This document shows positions 5,479 through 12,864 of a stretch of DNA of 16,097 nt, one piece after another. The DNA comes from JABIBU01 sp964464685 (GTDB lineage Bacteria > Patescibacteriota > Patescibacteriia > Magasanikbacterales > UBA922). A program made the translations under genes and the position numbers. Under the pieces are notes generated by a model. The model was not told the origin of the DNA, did not search any database, and was given only the letters and a program-made list of their open reading frames with translations. The first letter of the stretch is position 1. Each line of letters starts with the position of its first letter. Location: positions 1 to 16,097 of the forward strand of contig CAYXGV010000025.1 of assembly GCA_964464685.1 (NCBI GenBank), read 5' to 3'.

Positions 5479-6420
5479 ATGTCTCTTAAAATCATAGGTG
5501 GCTCTAGTCACAAAGAATTTACAAAAAAAATCTGCGAACACTTAGGAATTGAAGAAACAAAAAGCTCATCATTTATCTTTAGCAATGAAGATCGTTTTGT
5601 TACTATTGATGAACCAGTACGTGGCGATGATATTTTTATTATTCAAACCCACAGCTCCCCCGTTGATGCTAATATAATGGAATTACTTATTTATATTAGA
5701 ACTCTACGCGATGCTTCGGCTGGAAGAATCACAGCAGTTCTACCCTATTTCTCTTATGCCCGCTCAGACAAAAAAGATCAGCCTAGAGTTTGTATTACAG
5801 CAAAATTAATAGCCGACATGTTGGAAAAAGCCGGTGCTAATAGAGCACTTATCATGGAAATGCATTCACCACAACTACAAGGCTTTTTTAATATTCCTTG
5901 TGATCACCTAGTTGGTGCGCCAGATATTGTAAAACATTTAAAAAATAATTGGGATTTGGGAAATTATGTACTAGTCGCCGGTGACAGTGGTGCCACCAAA
6001 ATGATGGAACCTTACGCTGATGCACTACATTTGCCAATTGCCATGATGGACAAAAGAAGGATCGGTAATAAAGAAAAAGTAAAAATCAAGGGCGTAATTG
6101 GTGATGTGACAAGTAAAAAAGTCTTGATTATTGATGATGAAACTCTAAGTGGTGGAACTCTGGTAGAAGATGCTGAATTTTTATTAAATACTGCTGGTGC
6201 AATAGAAGTTGATGCTTGTTTTATTCATGCAAACTTAGGAAAAGGTGCGGCTGAAAAATTAAATAACTCTTCAATAAAAAGATTCCTAACAACAGACACA
6301 ATACCATCACAGCATTTTGGACTAAGAAATTTAGAGATTATCTCAGTTGCCAAACGCTTTGCTGACATAATAAAGAGAATTCATAATAACGAAAGTGTTA
6401 AATCATTAAACGATATCTAA
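5479..6420 (+). CDS. prs: Ribose-phosphate pyrophosphokinase (PRPP synthetase)
   Basis: Makes PRPP from ribose-5-phosphate and ATP, the precursor used here by NadC and Apt. The 313-residue length is typical. Family features include PVRGDDIFIIQ (46-56), LPYFSYARSDKKD (88-100) of the ATP site, EMHSPQLQGFFNIP (127-140) with metal-ligand H129, DKRR (191-194) with the catalytic lysine, and the PRPP loop VLIIDDETLSGGTL (215-228). The PRPP loop departs from the usual DDMIDTAGT form and has ETLSGGT instead, and CITAKL replaces the common PISAKL. It may therefore be a diverged, differently regulated form. The ATG has no Shine-Dalgarno sequence. A small conserved gene follows after 33 bp. Confidence 0.93.
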   Translation: MSLKIIGGSSHKEFTKKICEHLGIEETKSSSFIFSNEDRFVTIDEPVRGDDIFIIQTHSSPVDANIMELLIYIRTLRDASAGRITAVLPYFSYARSDKKDQPRVCITAKLIADMLEKAGANRALIMEMHSPQLQGFFNIPCDHLVGAPDIVKHLKNNWDLGNYVLVAGDSGATKMMEPYADALHLPIAMMDKRRIGNKEKVKIKGVIGDVTSKKVLIIDDETLSGGTLVEDAEFLLNTAGAIEVDACFIHANLGKGAAEKLNNSSIKRFLTTDTIPSQHFGLRNLEIISVAKRFADIIKRIHNNESVKSLNDI

Positions 6421-6453
6421 AAACTAAAAAACAATAAACTAATTATCTACTAT

Positions 6454-6714
6454 ATGCCATACATCTTACAATCTAATCGTGACCGTTTGGATCCAAAAAT
6501 AAAAGAATTGGCTAAAACAATTGATTTCAACCAACGAGCCGGTGAATTAAATTATACAATCACCAAACTTTTATTGACCCTCAAAGGTGCGGGAAAATAT
6601 CAAGATTACAACGAACTAATCGGCGCCCTAGAATCAGCCAAGCTAGAATTCTACCGCCGTGAAATCGCACCTTACGAAGATGTGAAAGTAAAAGAAAATG
6701 GTGATGTTTACTAA
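6454..6714 (+). CDS. Small conserved protein of unknown function (DUF6899-like)
   Basis: This 86-residue soluble protein starts MPYI, has R..LD..I..L near the N-terminus, then GELNYTITKLLL (30-41), Y..YNELIGALESAKLEFYRREIAPYEDVK (49-78) and ends NGDVY. I recall this pattern as a widespread small family in bacteria, archaea and phages annotated DUF6899; the name comes from memory and needs checking. No catalytic motif is apparent. The charged, helical central part with YRR suggests nucleic-acid or protein binding, but that is a guess. It follows prs by 33 bp on the same strand and is the last gene before the convergent junction, so it probably shares the prs transcript. Confidence 0.75.
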   Translation: MPYILQSNRDRLDPKIKELAKTIDFNQRAGELNYTITKLLLTLKGAGKYQDYNELIGALESAKLEFYRREIAPYEDVKVKENGDVY

Positions 6715-6899
6715 ACATCGTTAAATAAAAATTACCAGCTTATGCTCGTATTTTTTATTTTATCAACTATTTAATTTAAACAAAAGATGCAGAAAAAACT
6801 TGGGGGTTTGGGGGTAAAACTGTTTGAGCCCCCAGTGCATTGCCAATGATTATTTACTTAGTAGCTATGGGGCGAGTTTTTTATCCCCAAAACTTTTTG

Positions 6900-6923
6900 T
6901 TACTTTTTGGTTACAAAAAGTAA
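6900..6923. repeat. Perfect 10-bp palindrome with a GTTA loop
   Basis: TTACTTTTTG (6900-6909) pairs perfectly with CAAAAAGTAA (6914-6923). Neither side has a T-tract, so it does not look like a terminator. The same general motif is familiar to me from intergenic regions of unrelated bacteria, which suggests a dispersed palindromic element. Confidence 0.55.
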
Positions 6924-7002
6924 AAGTACAACGGTGATAAAAAAATTAGTCTAGTCTGACTGTTCTTATCAAATTAAAAACATGTCTACCCCAAAAAAAT
7001 TT

Positions 7003-7036
7003 TAAATAAAAATAGTACGTACTAAAATACGTACTA
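7003..7036 (-). terminator. Intrinsic terminator of pyk
   Basis: On the minus strand, 21 bp past the pyk stop, TAGTACGTA (7036-7028) and TACGTACTA (7021-7013) form a perfect 9-bp stem with a 6-nt loop, followed at once by TTTTTATTT. Confidence 0.72.
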
Positions 7037-7056
7037 CAACATAATTTTTTAAAAAA

Positions 7057-8499
7057 TCACTCAACTTCTCTCACTTCCAATAAATTAACATTACCAGCCT
7101 GCCCGACTGGCTCTCCAGCTACTACAATCAATCGGTCACCCGCCTTTACTAAGGACAATTTCTTCAACTGAGACACTGCTCTCTCTACCAGCTCCTCTAT
7201 AGTCTGGCAGGGCTGTAAAACGAACGGTAAGACCCCCCAAGACAGGTTTAGTTGGCATCTTACTCTATCGGTGGCAGTCGCCACTACAATAGGCAATTCT
7301 GGCCTATAGCGGCTAATCAGGCGAGCGGTTTCACCAGACAAAGAAGCGGCCAAAATAGCCTTAGCACCAACTTTTTCAGCCAAAGAACGAGAAAACTGAC
7401 TAATTACCTCATCAACCTTAGTATTCTTATTTTTTGGCTCGTGCATTAACAAATCGTCATAAACTGATTTTTCTGTGCCAATAATTATTTCTGCCATGGT
7501 TTTGACCGTTTCCACCGGGTATTTACCAGTCGCTGTTTCATTGGAAAGCATAACCGCATCAGTATGATCAATTACCGCATTAGCCACATCTGATACTTCG
7601 GCTCGAGTTGGGCGAGGATTATTTTGCATAGAATCAAGCATCTGGGTGGCCACAATAACTGGCTTGGCATAATCAAGTGCCAAATCAACTAGTTTTTTCT
7701 GAATTAACGGCACATCTTTGGCCGGCGTTTCTATACCCAAATCCCCTCTTGCCACCATAATACCATCGGCCACTGCTAAAATTTCTTTGATATTTTTTAC
7801 TGCTTCACTTCTTTCAATTTTTGCAATAATTCTAATTGGCTGTTCTGATACGATATTTAATTCCTTTTCAAATTGTTTTATTAAATAACGTAAATCCAAA
7901 ATATCTTCAGCACTAGTGACGAAAGATAATGCAATAAAATCAACTTTATGAGCCACACCAAACTTAGCATCGGCCTTATCTTTTTCTGTCAAAGCACGGA
8001 CAGTTAATTTTGAATCTGGAACATTGATACCTTTGTGAGAAACGATGTGTCCGGAGACAACAACTTTAGTAATAATTTTGGTACCAGCTACTTCAATAAT
8101 TTTGGTTTCTATCCGACCATCGTCCAAAAGCAAACGTTCGCCTTTTTTTAAAAATTTATGCAAATCACTGTAATCAATTGGGATTATATCTTTAACATAC
8201 TTATCCAAAGATGTATCAAAAGTAACCAGATCATTTTCCTTCAAATCAATTCCAGCTTCTGGCAACAATCCAACCCTAATTTTAGGACCTTGCAAATCTT
8301 GCATAATCGCGATTGCTGATCCCGTTTTTTTGTTTAATTCTCTAATATTTTTAATCAGTATCTCATGATTATCAAAATTCCCATGCGAAAAATTAAGCCG
8401 AGCCACATTCATGCCAGCTTCAACCATTTTTTTAAGCACTTCTTTTGATTCACAGGCTGGTCCAATTGTACAAACAATTTTAGTGCGTTTTTTTTGCAT
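7057..8499 (-). CDS. pyk: Pyruvate kinase
   Basis: Converts phosphoenolpyruvate and ADP to pyruvate and ATP, the final ATP-yielding step of glycolysis, probably a main energy source in a reduced fermentative cell. The 480-residue protein is full length: KIVCTIGPA (7-15), MNVARLNFSHG (30-40), MQDLQGPKIRVG (66-77), DDGRI (126-130), IIAKIERSEAVKNI (224-237) with catalytic K227, the signature MVARGDLGIE (248-257), TQMLDSM (285-291), RAEVSDVANAV (299-309), and the C-terminal regulatory-type domain ending GEPVGQAGNVNLLEV. The common MLSGETA reads MLSNETA here (a substitution of glycine). It is the last gene of the nrdR-membrane protein-pyk run, 17 bp after its neighbour, and ends at a clear terminator. 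Confidence 0.97.
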   Translation of the reverse strand: MQKKRTKIVCTIGPACESKEVLKKMVEAGMNVARLNFSHGNFDNHEILIKNIRELNKKTGSAIAIMQDLQGPKIRVGLLPEAGIDLKENDLVTFDTSLDKYVKDIIPIDYSDLHKFLKKGERLLLDDGRIETKIIEVAGTKIITKVVVSGHIVSHKGINVPDSKLTVRALTEKDKADAKFGVAHKVDFIALSFVTSAEDILDLRYLIKQFEKELNIVSEQPIRIIAKIERSEAVKNIKEILAVADGIMVARGDLGIETPAKDVPLIQKKLVDLALDYAKPVIVATQMLDSMQNNPRPTRAEVSDVANAVIDHTDAVMLSNETATGKYPVETVKTMAEIIIGTEKSVYDDLLMHEPKNKNTKVDEVISQFSRSLAEKVGAKAILAASLSGETARLISRYRPELPIVVATATDRVRCQLNLSWGVLPFVLQPCQTIEELVERAVSQLKKLSLVKAGDRLIVVAGEPVGQAGNVNLLEVREVE

Positions 8500-8516
8500 A
8501 AACTTTTTTAAGAAAC

Positions 8517-8939
8517 TTAATAATTTCCAATTGCTTCTAATACTTTTTGTAATTGACCAGAAGAAATATTGCCCAACAATTCATTTACTTGTGAAGATTG
8601 AACACCGGAAACACCCAAAACACTGGAATATTGTCCAACCAAATTTTTGACAAAAGCTGGTAAATAAAACAAAGCAAAAATAATTGGAACTATAATTAAC
8701 GCCAGACGCAAATAGTTACCAATTACCATCAAAGTCAAACGGCGTTTTATATTTTTGTTTTGTTCATAAATTATCTGCGACCACTTTATATTTTTTTCTA
8801 TTAAATCCTTAAGATCAACACTTTTGCTGGTATTTAAATTAACCTCAATCTTTGGTTGATTTTTATCTTCTGGAATATCCTCAACTTCAGCCAGATCTTT
8901 TTCTTCAACTTTTTTATTTGTCTTAATTTTTTTAAGCAT
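8517..8939 (-). CDS. Small single-pass membrane protein, unknown function
   Basis: The 140-residue protein has a charged, Lys/Glu-rich cytoplasmic-type N-terminus and a conserved-looking stretch WSQIIYEQNKNIKRRL (53-68). A long hydrophobic segment (about 69-96, MVIGNYLRLALIIVPIIFALFYLP) and a Ser/Gln-rich tail of about 40 residues follow. I recall similar small proteins, with a kinked helix containing NYLRL and a YLP end, as typical of Patescibacteria; no function is known to me. Positive residues before the helix suggest the N-terminus is inside. It lies 30 bp after nrdR and 17 bp before pyk, so it is probably co-transcribed with both. Confidence 0.8.
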   Translation of the reverse strand: MLKKIKTNKKVEEKDLAEVEDIPEDKNQPKIEVNLNTSKSVDLKDLIEKNIKWSQIIYEQNKNIKRRLTLMVIGNYLRLALIIVPIIFALFYLPAFVKNLVGQYSSVLGVSGVQSSQVNELLGNISSGQLQKVLEAIGNY

Positions 8940-8969
8940 AGAATTCTAACAATCAATTATTTTATAAAT

Positions 8970-9431
8970 TTAATTTTTTTTATCTTTTTCTAGAGAACGA
9001 ATCTCGCTTTTAAACTTTTTAACATCTTCAAAAGAACGATAAATAGAAGCGAAACGGATATAAGCAATTTTATCAAACTTACGAAGATGTTTCATAACAA
9101 TCTCACCAATATCCGAACTGGTAATCTCACGTTTTTTCTTCTTTTGTAAATCTCGCTCAACTGCTGAAATCATACCATCAAATTTCTCTTGGGTGTAAGG
9201 GCGTTTGGCCAAAGAATGCAAAATCCCCCGCTCTAATTTGTTGCGCGAATAAGCTTCTCTAATTCCGTCACGCTTTATAACTACAATATCCAAAAGTTCC
9301 ACTTGTTCCAAAGTGGAAAATCGATAATTGCATTTAATGCACTCGCGACGTCGACGAATCATCAACCCCTCATTTGAGACTCTAGAGTCAATCACTTTGG
9401 TTTCTTTTGAACGACAAATTGGACAATACAT
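8970..9431 (-). CDS. nrdR: Transcriptional repressor NrdR
   Basis: A nucleotide-sensing repressor of ribonucleotide reductase genes. From the ATG at 9431 the protein has 153 residues: a zinc ribbon with C3, C6, C31 and C34 (CPIC...CIKC), the arginine-rich DNA-binding stretch MIRRRREC, RFSTLEQVE, and an ATP-cone from about residue 47 to 137 (VIKRDGIREAYSRNKL...DIGEIVMKHLRKFDKIAYIRFASIYRSF). A GTG two codons upstream (9437) is possible, but the ATG gives the usual MxCPxC beginning. It lies between ftsZ and pyk and has a -10-like TATAAT just upstream, after the ftsZ terminator. No ribonucleotide reductase gene is in the window, so its targets are elsewhere. Confidence 0.96.
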   Translation of the reverse strand: MYCPICRSKETKVIDSRVSNEGLMIRRRRECIKCNYRFSTLEQVELLDIVVIKRDGIREAYSRNKLERGILHSLAKRPYTQEKFDGMISAVERDLQKKKKREITSSDIGEIVMKHLRKFDKIAYIRFASIYRSFEDVKKFKSEIRSLEKDKKN

Positions 9432-9463
9432 AAACACTAATCATAAGACTAATAAGCACTAAT

Positions 9464-9492
9464 ATTATAACATAACAATAAAGAAATAAAAA
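9464..9492 (-). promoter_or_regulatory. Candidate nrdR promoter
   Basis: On the minus strand a perfect TATAAT (9469-9464) lies 32 bp before the nrdR ATG. The -35 region 17 bp further up (TTTTTA) is poor and overlaps the terminator hairpin. Position between a terminator and a gene start supports it. Three ACTAAT words at 9438-9463 (plus strand) lie in the leader and might be operator-like, but this is weak. Confidence 0.38.
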
Positions 9493-9526
9493 GTTTCACC
9501 AAAGTGAAACTTTTTATTTCTTTATT
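9477..9526 (-). terminator. ftsZ terminator, 23-bp perfect hairpin
   Basis: The arms 9477-9499 and 9504-9526 are perfectly complementary over 23 bp around a 4-nt loop. The core GTTTCAC/GTGAAAC is flanked by A and T tracts, so a T-tract exists on both strands. It sits 15 bp after the ftsZ stop and separates ftsZ from nrdR. Confidence 0.85.
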
Positions 9527-9541
9527 TGTGTAGATTAGTGG

Positions 9542-10807
9542 TCACAAATCCATTTTTCGACGGATAAAGGCTGGAATTTCCAAATCGTCTGCTTTGTCTT
9601 TTTCTTCCACAAAAATATTAGAATTTCCTTTTTTATCTTCTTCTCTTTTTGATCCCAAAGCTGAAACTGTCTTGATAATAAATCCGGGGCGTTTAATTTC
9701 CTTTTCTTCAACTTCCTCTTCATTTTTATTATCCTTTTCATCTCTAATATTATCTTTTTGTTTTTTGTTATCAAATATACTACTGGCATAAAAAGGCTTA
9801 GTTGCACCAAACAAAGGACGGGCTTCTTCTTCAACCCGAGATAATTTTCTTTCTCGTCCGTCAAAACCAGTAGCCACCACCGTAATTCTAATGTCATCAC
9901 CCATTGATTCATCAATTATCGCACCAAATATAACCTTGGCATCCTCATCGGCTGAATTGGTGATAACTTTGGCTGCCTCAGAAACTTCCTGCATACCCAA
10001 ATTCTGTCCACCCGTCACAGTAAATAATATTCCCCGAGCACCCTCTATGGATAATTCCAAAAGTGGACTAGAAATAGCTGCTTTGGCCGCTTCAATTGCT
10101 CTATTCTCGCCAGTACCAGTACCAATACCCATAAGGGCGGAACCAGTATCATGCATAATTGCTCTGACATCGGCAAAGTCAACGTTAATAAGACCTGGTA
10201 CGGTGATAAGTTCAGAAATACCTTGTACGCCTTGTCGCAAAACATCATCAACTATTTTGAAAGCATCTAAAAGTGAAGTTTTTTTATCAATGATTTGTAA
10301 AACCCGATCGTTGGGAATTGTAATAATAGTATCCACATTACGCACCAACTCAGCATAAGCTTTATCGGCAATGGATTTTCTCTGTGGTCCTTCAAAAGAA
10401 AACGGTTTGGTGACAACAGCTACGGTTAGTGCCCCAGCTTCACGAGCAATTTCGGCAATAATTGGACTGGCACCAGACCCAGTACCACCACCCAAACCAC
10501 AGGTTAAAAAAACCATGTCAACATCTTTTAAGCTTTCTCTAATTTCATTTTGTGATTCTTCAGCACTACGTTTACCTAATTCTGGATCCATACCAGCACC
10601 TAAACCGCGCGTCACTGTTTTTCCAATGTGTAATTTGTGAGCAGCACTATTGTGATGGAGAGCTTGGACATCAGTATTCATGGCAACAAAATCAACCCCT
10701 CTAATCCCAGATTTTACCATTCTATCTACCGCCGACCCACCCGACCCACCCACACCTATAACTTTAATTTTGGCAAAAGTTTCAATTTCTGGCTTTACTT
10801 GTGGCAT
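9542..10807 (-). CDS. ftsZ: Cell division protein FtsZ
   Basis: The tubulin-like GTPase that forms the division ring. The 421-residue protein has IKVIGVGGSGGSAVDRM (14-30), MNTD (43-46), the tubulin signature GLGGGTGSG (104-112, with S where T is usual), TKPFSFEG (133-140), and the T7 synergy loop NVDFADVRAIM (208-218). A highly charged, probably disordered linker follows from about residue 345. The C-terminal peptide EIPAFIRRKMDL (410-421) matches the conserved LDIPAFLRR peptide that binds FtsA. It lies downstream of ftsA, but with a 260-bp gap and its own strong promoter, so it can be made independently. Confidence 0.98.
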   Translation of the reverse strand: MPQVKPEIETFAKIKVIGVGGSGGSAVDRMVKSGIRGVDFVAMNTDVQALHHNSAAHKLHIGKTVTRGLGAGMDPELGKRSAEESQNEIRESLKDVDMVFLTCGLGGGTGSGASPIIAEIAREAGALTVAVVTKPFSFEGPQRKSIADKAYAELVRNVDTIITIPNDRVLQIIDKKTSLLDAFKIVDDVLRQGVQGISELITVPGLINVDFADVRAIMHDTGSALMGIGTGTGENRAIEAAKAAISSPLLELSIEGARGILFTVTGGQNLGMQEVSEAAKVITNSADEDAKVIFGAIIDESMGDDIRITVVATGFDGRERKLSRVEEEARPLFGATKPFYASSIFDNKKQKDNIRDEKDNKNEEEVEEKEIKRPGFIIKTVSALGSKREEDKKGNSNIFVEEKDKADDLEIPAFIRRKMDL

Positions 10808-10851
10808 AAATTTATAATTAATTTTTTATAGACAAAAACAGAATTAAAATT

Positions 10852-10876
10852 ATTTGAACACAAATTGTATTCAAAT
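10852..10876. repeat. Palindrome in the ftsZ 5' leader
   Basis: ATTTGAACAC (10852-10861) and GTATTCAAAT (10867-10876) pair over 9 of 10 positions with a 5-nt loop. It lies between the ftsZ start and its predicted promoter, inside the leader RNA. It could be an operator or a leader hairpin; no factor can be named. Confidence 0.45.
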
Positions 10877-10902
10877 AAAATATTTTTTAACTTTATACAT
10901 AT

Positions 10903-10931
10903 ATTTTATAATGGATACACTTCCCTGTCAA
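10903..10931 (-). promoter_or_regulatory. Sigma-70-type promoter of ftsZ
   Basis: On the minus strand a consensus TTGACA (10931-10926) and TAAAAT (10908-10903) are separated by 17 bp. Transcription would start near 10896, leaving a leader of about 90 nt before the ftsZ ATG that contains the palindrome at 10852-10876. Confidence 0.75.
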
Positions 10932-10986
10932 GTAAAAACTAATCTAGGTGTGGAAAAGAAAAAACAACCATGGTGTGGATGTTTTT

Positions 10987-11032
10987 CGCCCAAGGCGGAT
11001 CCGCCTTCATGACCGCCTTTGGAGGTGGGCGG
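10987..11032. repeat. GC-rich REP-like element between ftsA and ftsZ
   Basis: A GC-rich island in AT-rich DNA. It contains the perfect 16-bp palindrome AAGGCGGATCCGCCTT (10992-11007), enclosed by CGCCCA and TGGGCG (10987-10992 and 11026-11031), with a second CCGCC...GG(A)GG repeat. Its base composition and foldback make it a dispersed palindromic element rather than a terminator, as no T-tract follows directly. Confidence 0.65.
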
Positions 11033-11067
11033 AATGTGTTCAAACATTGTCAAACTTTTTTTATAAA

Positions 11068-12330
11068 TTATGGTACCAAAGATTTGAACCAATTTCTAAC
11101 CTGCTGAGAAACTTTATTCATATTTTTAATATTCAAACCTGAGGATTTTTCACTACCTCGCCTCAAATTTGAACCCCACCCAACTAAACCAACTGCCACG
11201 CAAAAAGATAGATCATTTATTTTTTCATTAACACTTTTTACACTCAAAGGACAACCCAAAGAAGATGGTAACTCCAAAACTCTTTTGGATAACTCAACTA
11301 GACCCGGTATTTTTGATCCGCCACCAGTAAAAACAATACCAGCTGGCAACAAATGACTACGACCTATAGCAATTAACTCCCTATCTATTTTTTCTAAAAT
11401 TTCTTCCATGCGAGCACCGATTATTTCAGCAATAAATTTTATAGATACCTCTTCACTAAAATCTGCCCCTAAACTAGCCAAATCTACTTTATCTTTTTTA
11501 ACCAAACCATCATTCACACATTGTCCAAACTCTTTTTTTACTCGTTCCGCCACATCGATAGAACTCTTAAGTCCAATCGCCAAATCATTGGTGACATGCT
11601 CTGAACCAATTGGCAAAACTATAGTATGCAAAATTTCACCTTCCTCATAAACTACTAAACTAGTGGTAGAGCCACCAATATTTGCTACACATACACCCAA
11701 ATCTCTTTGTCTGGAGGTAGTGACAACCTCACCAACAGCCAAAACCGACATAACTAAATCATCAATATCTATTCCCGTCCGATATACCGCCTTAGTAAGA
11801 TTTTTTATATGAGCACTAGAACCCTGAATAATTTGTGTATCAACTTCTAGCCTGACTCCAGTCATACCAACCGGATCTTTTATTCCAGTCTGGCCATCAA
11901 CAGCAAAACTACGGGGTATAACGTGTAAAATCTCGTAATTCAATGGTGTGGCAACCGCTCTGGCTGCTTCTACTGCCCGGGCTATATCTTCTTCCTCTAT
12001 TTCACCGTCTGATTTGGCAACAGCTACCACCCCTTTATTTTTTATTGAAGTGACATGCGAGCCAGATATACCAACCCAAGCATGCTCTATTGGTACGCCA
12101 ATTAATCTTTCAGACTGCTCCAAAGAGTTGGAAATAGAAGAAACAGCTTCTTCTATACTACCAACCACCCCCTTATTTATACCTTCTGATGGTACCTCAA
12201 TTAAACCTACAATTTGCAAATCGGGATTCTCGTTATTATCAGTTGTTAATTTACCAATCGCCACCCTAACACTAGTGGATCCAATATCCAAACCAGTAAT
12301 TAACTCTACTTTACTTTTTTTCCCTACCAT
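11068..12330 (-). CDS. ftsA: Cell division protein FtsA
   Basis: The actin-like ATPase that tethers FtsZ to the membrane. The 420-residue protein shows the ASKHA phosphate-1 motif GLDIGSTSVRVAIG, the SHUT domain region (HAWVGISGSHVTS...VIPRSFAVDGQ), the phosphate-2 segment CVANIGGSTTSLVVYEEG, the connecting LPIGSEHVTNDLAIGL, and adenosine motif GIVFTGGGSKIPGL. The C-terminus NKVSQQVRNWFKSLVP is an amphipathic helix of the membrane-targeting type. It is preceded by dgkA after 171 bp that hold a palindromic element, and followed by ftsZ. The start ATG lies about 20 bp from a -10-like TATAAT. Confidence 0.97.
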   Translation of the reverse strand: MVGKKSKVELITGLDIGSTSVRVAIGKLTTDNNENPDLQIVGLIEVPSEGINKGVVGSIEEAVSSISNSLEQSERLIGVPIEHAWVGISGSHVTSIKNKGVVAVAKSDGEIEEEDIARAVEAARAVATPLNYEILHVIPRSFAVDGQTGIKDPVGMTGVRLEVDTQIIQGSSAHIKNLTKAVYRTGIDIDDLVMSVLAVGEVVTTSRQRDLGVCVANIGGSTTSLVVYEEGEILHTIVLPIGSEHVTNDLAIGLKSSIDVAERVKKEFGQCVNDGLVKKDKVDLASLGADFSEEVSIKFIAEIIGARMEEILEKIDRELIAIGRSHLLPAGIVFTGGGSKIPGLVELSKRVLELPSSLGCPLSVKSVNEKINDLSFCVAVGLVGWGSNLRRGSEKSSGLNIKNMNKVSQQVRNWFKSLVP

Positions 12331-12349
12331 AAAATATTCTGTTATAACA

Positions 12350-12378
12350 ATTATATTTTAACAATATTACAAAACTAA
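12350..12378 (-). promoter_or_regulatory. Weak candidate ftsA promoter
   Basis: On the minus strand TATAAT (12355-12350) with TTAGTT (12378-12373) 17 bp upstream lies just before the ftsA ATG at 12330, giving a leader of roughly a dozen bases. The -35 is poor. Confidence 0.33.
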
Positions 12379-12387
12379 AGCAAATAA

Positions 12388-12517
12388 ATCCAGCACCTTC
12401 CTATGATGATTAAAACCCACAGAAAGATTATCTTAGTCTATTCATCACCGCACTATTTTTTATTGCAAGGGTTCATCCCCGTAGCAGAGCTATGGGATAT
12501 TCTAGAAGGTGCTGGAT
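12388..12517. mobile_element. 130-bp element with 13-bp terminal inverted repeats
   Basis: ATCCAGCACCTTC (12388-12400) is repeated in perfect inverse as GAAGGTGCTGGAT (12505-12517). The interior carries a smaller hairpin, CCCGTAGC against GCTATGGG. There is no ORF, so this is a MITE-like or REP-like non-autonomous element. Its right end runs into dgkA and encodes the last residues and stop codon of that gene. The terminal word CCAGCACC is shared with the hairpin inside tsaD. Confidence 0.65.
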
Positions 12518-12864
12518 AGATATGGCCAAAATATTATAACACCCACAAATACAGCACCTAAAGAAGCGGTCAAAACCACTGCGGCCATAATATCTTTTGT
12601 TATTTCTATTTGAAAAGAAAGTCGTGGTTTCAAAACATCGGCAAACTTTTCTACCGCGCTATTGATAAGCTCCAATACCAATACTGAAAAAATTAACAGT
12701 AATAATACCAAAAATTCCAATCTACCAACTTTAAATTGCCAAGCCAACAAAACAACTAAAATTCCAACCAACAATTGAACCCGAAAATTTTGTTCATGTT
12801 TAAACACATAAACTACTCCGCGACTGGCATCCTTTATACTTTTTAATAAGTGCTTTAAATTCAT
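12502..12864 (-). CDS. dgkA: Diacylglycerol/undecaprenol kinase family membrane protein
   Basis: A small integral-membrane lipid kinase. In Gram-positive-type bacteria this family phosphorylates undecaprenol to recycle the cell-wall lipid carrier. The 120-residue protein has HEQNFRVQ (23-30) with conserved E and N, then three membrane helices (about 31-47, 49-66 and 94-114). The signature ELINSAVEKFAD (65-76) and KDIMAAVVLTAS (90-101) are present; the family form is usually E-I-NTAIE and KDxAAGAVLL. Its ATG overlaps the ybeY stop by four bases, implying coupling. The last residues (LSSTF) and the TAG stop come from the right end of the inverted-repeat element, so the original C-terminus was probably replaced. 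Substrate, diacylglycerol or undecaprenol, cannot be told from sequence. Confidence 0.93.
   Translation of the reverse strand: MNLKHLLKSIKDASRGVVYVFKHEQNFRVQLLVGILVVLLAWQFKVGRLEFLVLLLLIFSVLVLELINSAVEKFADVLKPRLSFQIEITKDIMAAVVLTASLGAVFVGVIIFWPYLSSTF

Larger units (their letters stand above)
6715..7056. other. Gene-free convergent junction with several palindromes
   Basis: No convincing ORF lies in this 342-bp stretch between two converging genes. It holds a weak 7-bp hairpin over the stop of the small gene (GATGTT/AACATC), two G5 tracts that can pair with a later CCCCC, a 10-bp perfect hairpin (6900-6923) and the pyk terminator (7003-7036). The hairpin over the stop is a poor terminator because no T-tract follows it. 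Confidence 0.6.

Noticed and set aside
6795..6880. G-quadruplex from the G5 tracts after the prs block
   Set aside because: Only two G5 tracts are close together; the next G4 is more than 50 bases away, and one tract can pair with CCCCC instead.
9535..9915. Alternative 126-codon minus-strand frame inside ftsZ
   Set aside because: It overlaps the FtsZ charged linker in another frame; FtsZ continues in its own frame to the conserved C-terminal peptide.
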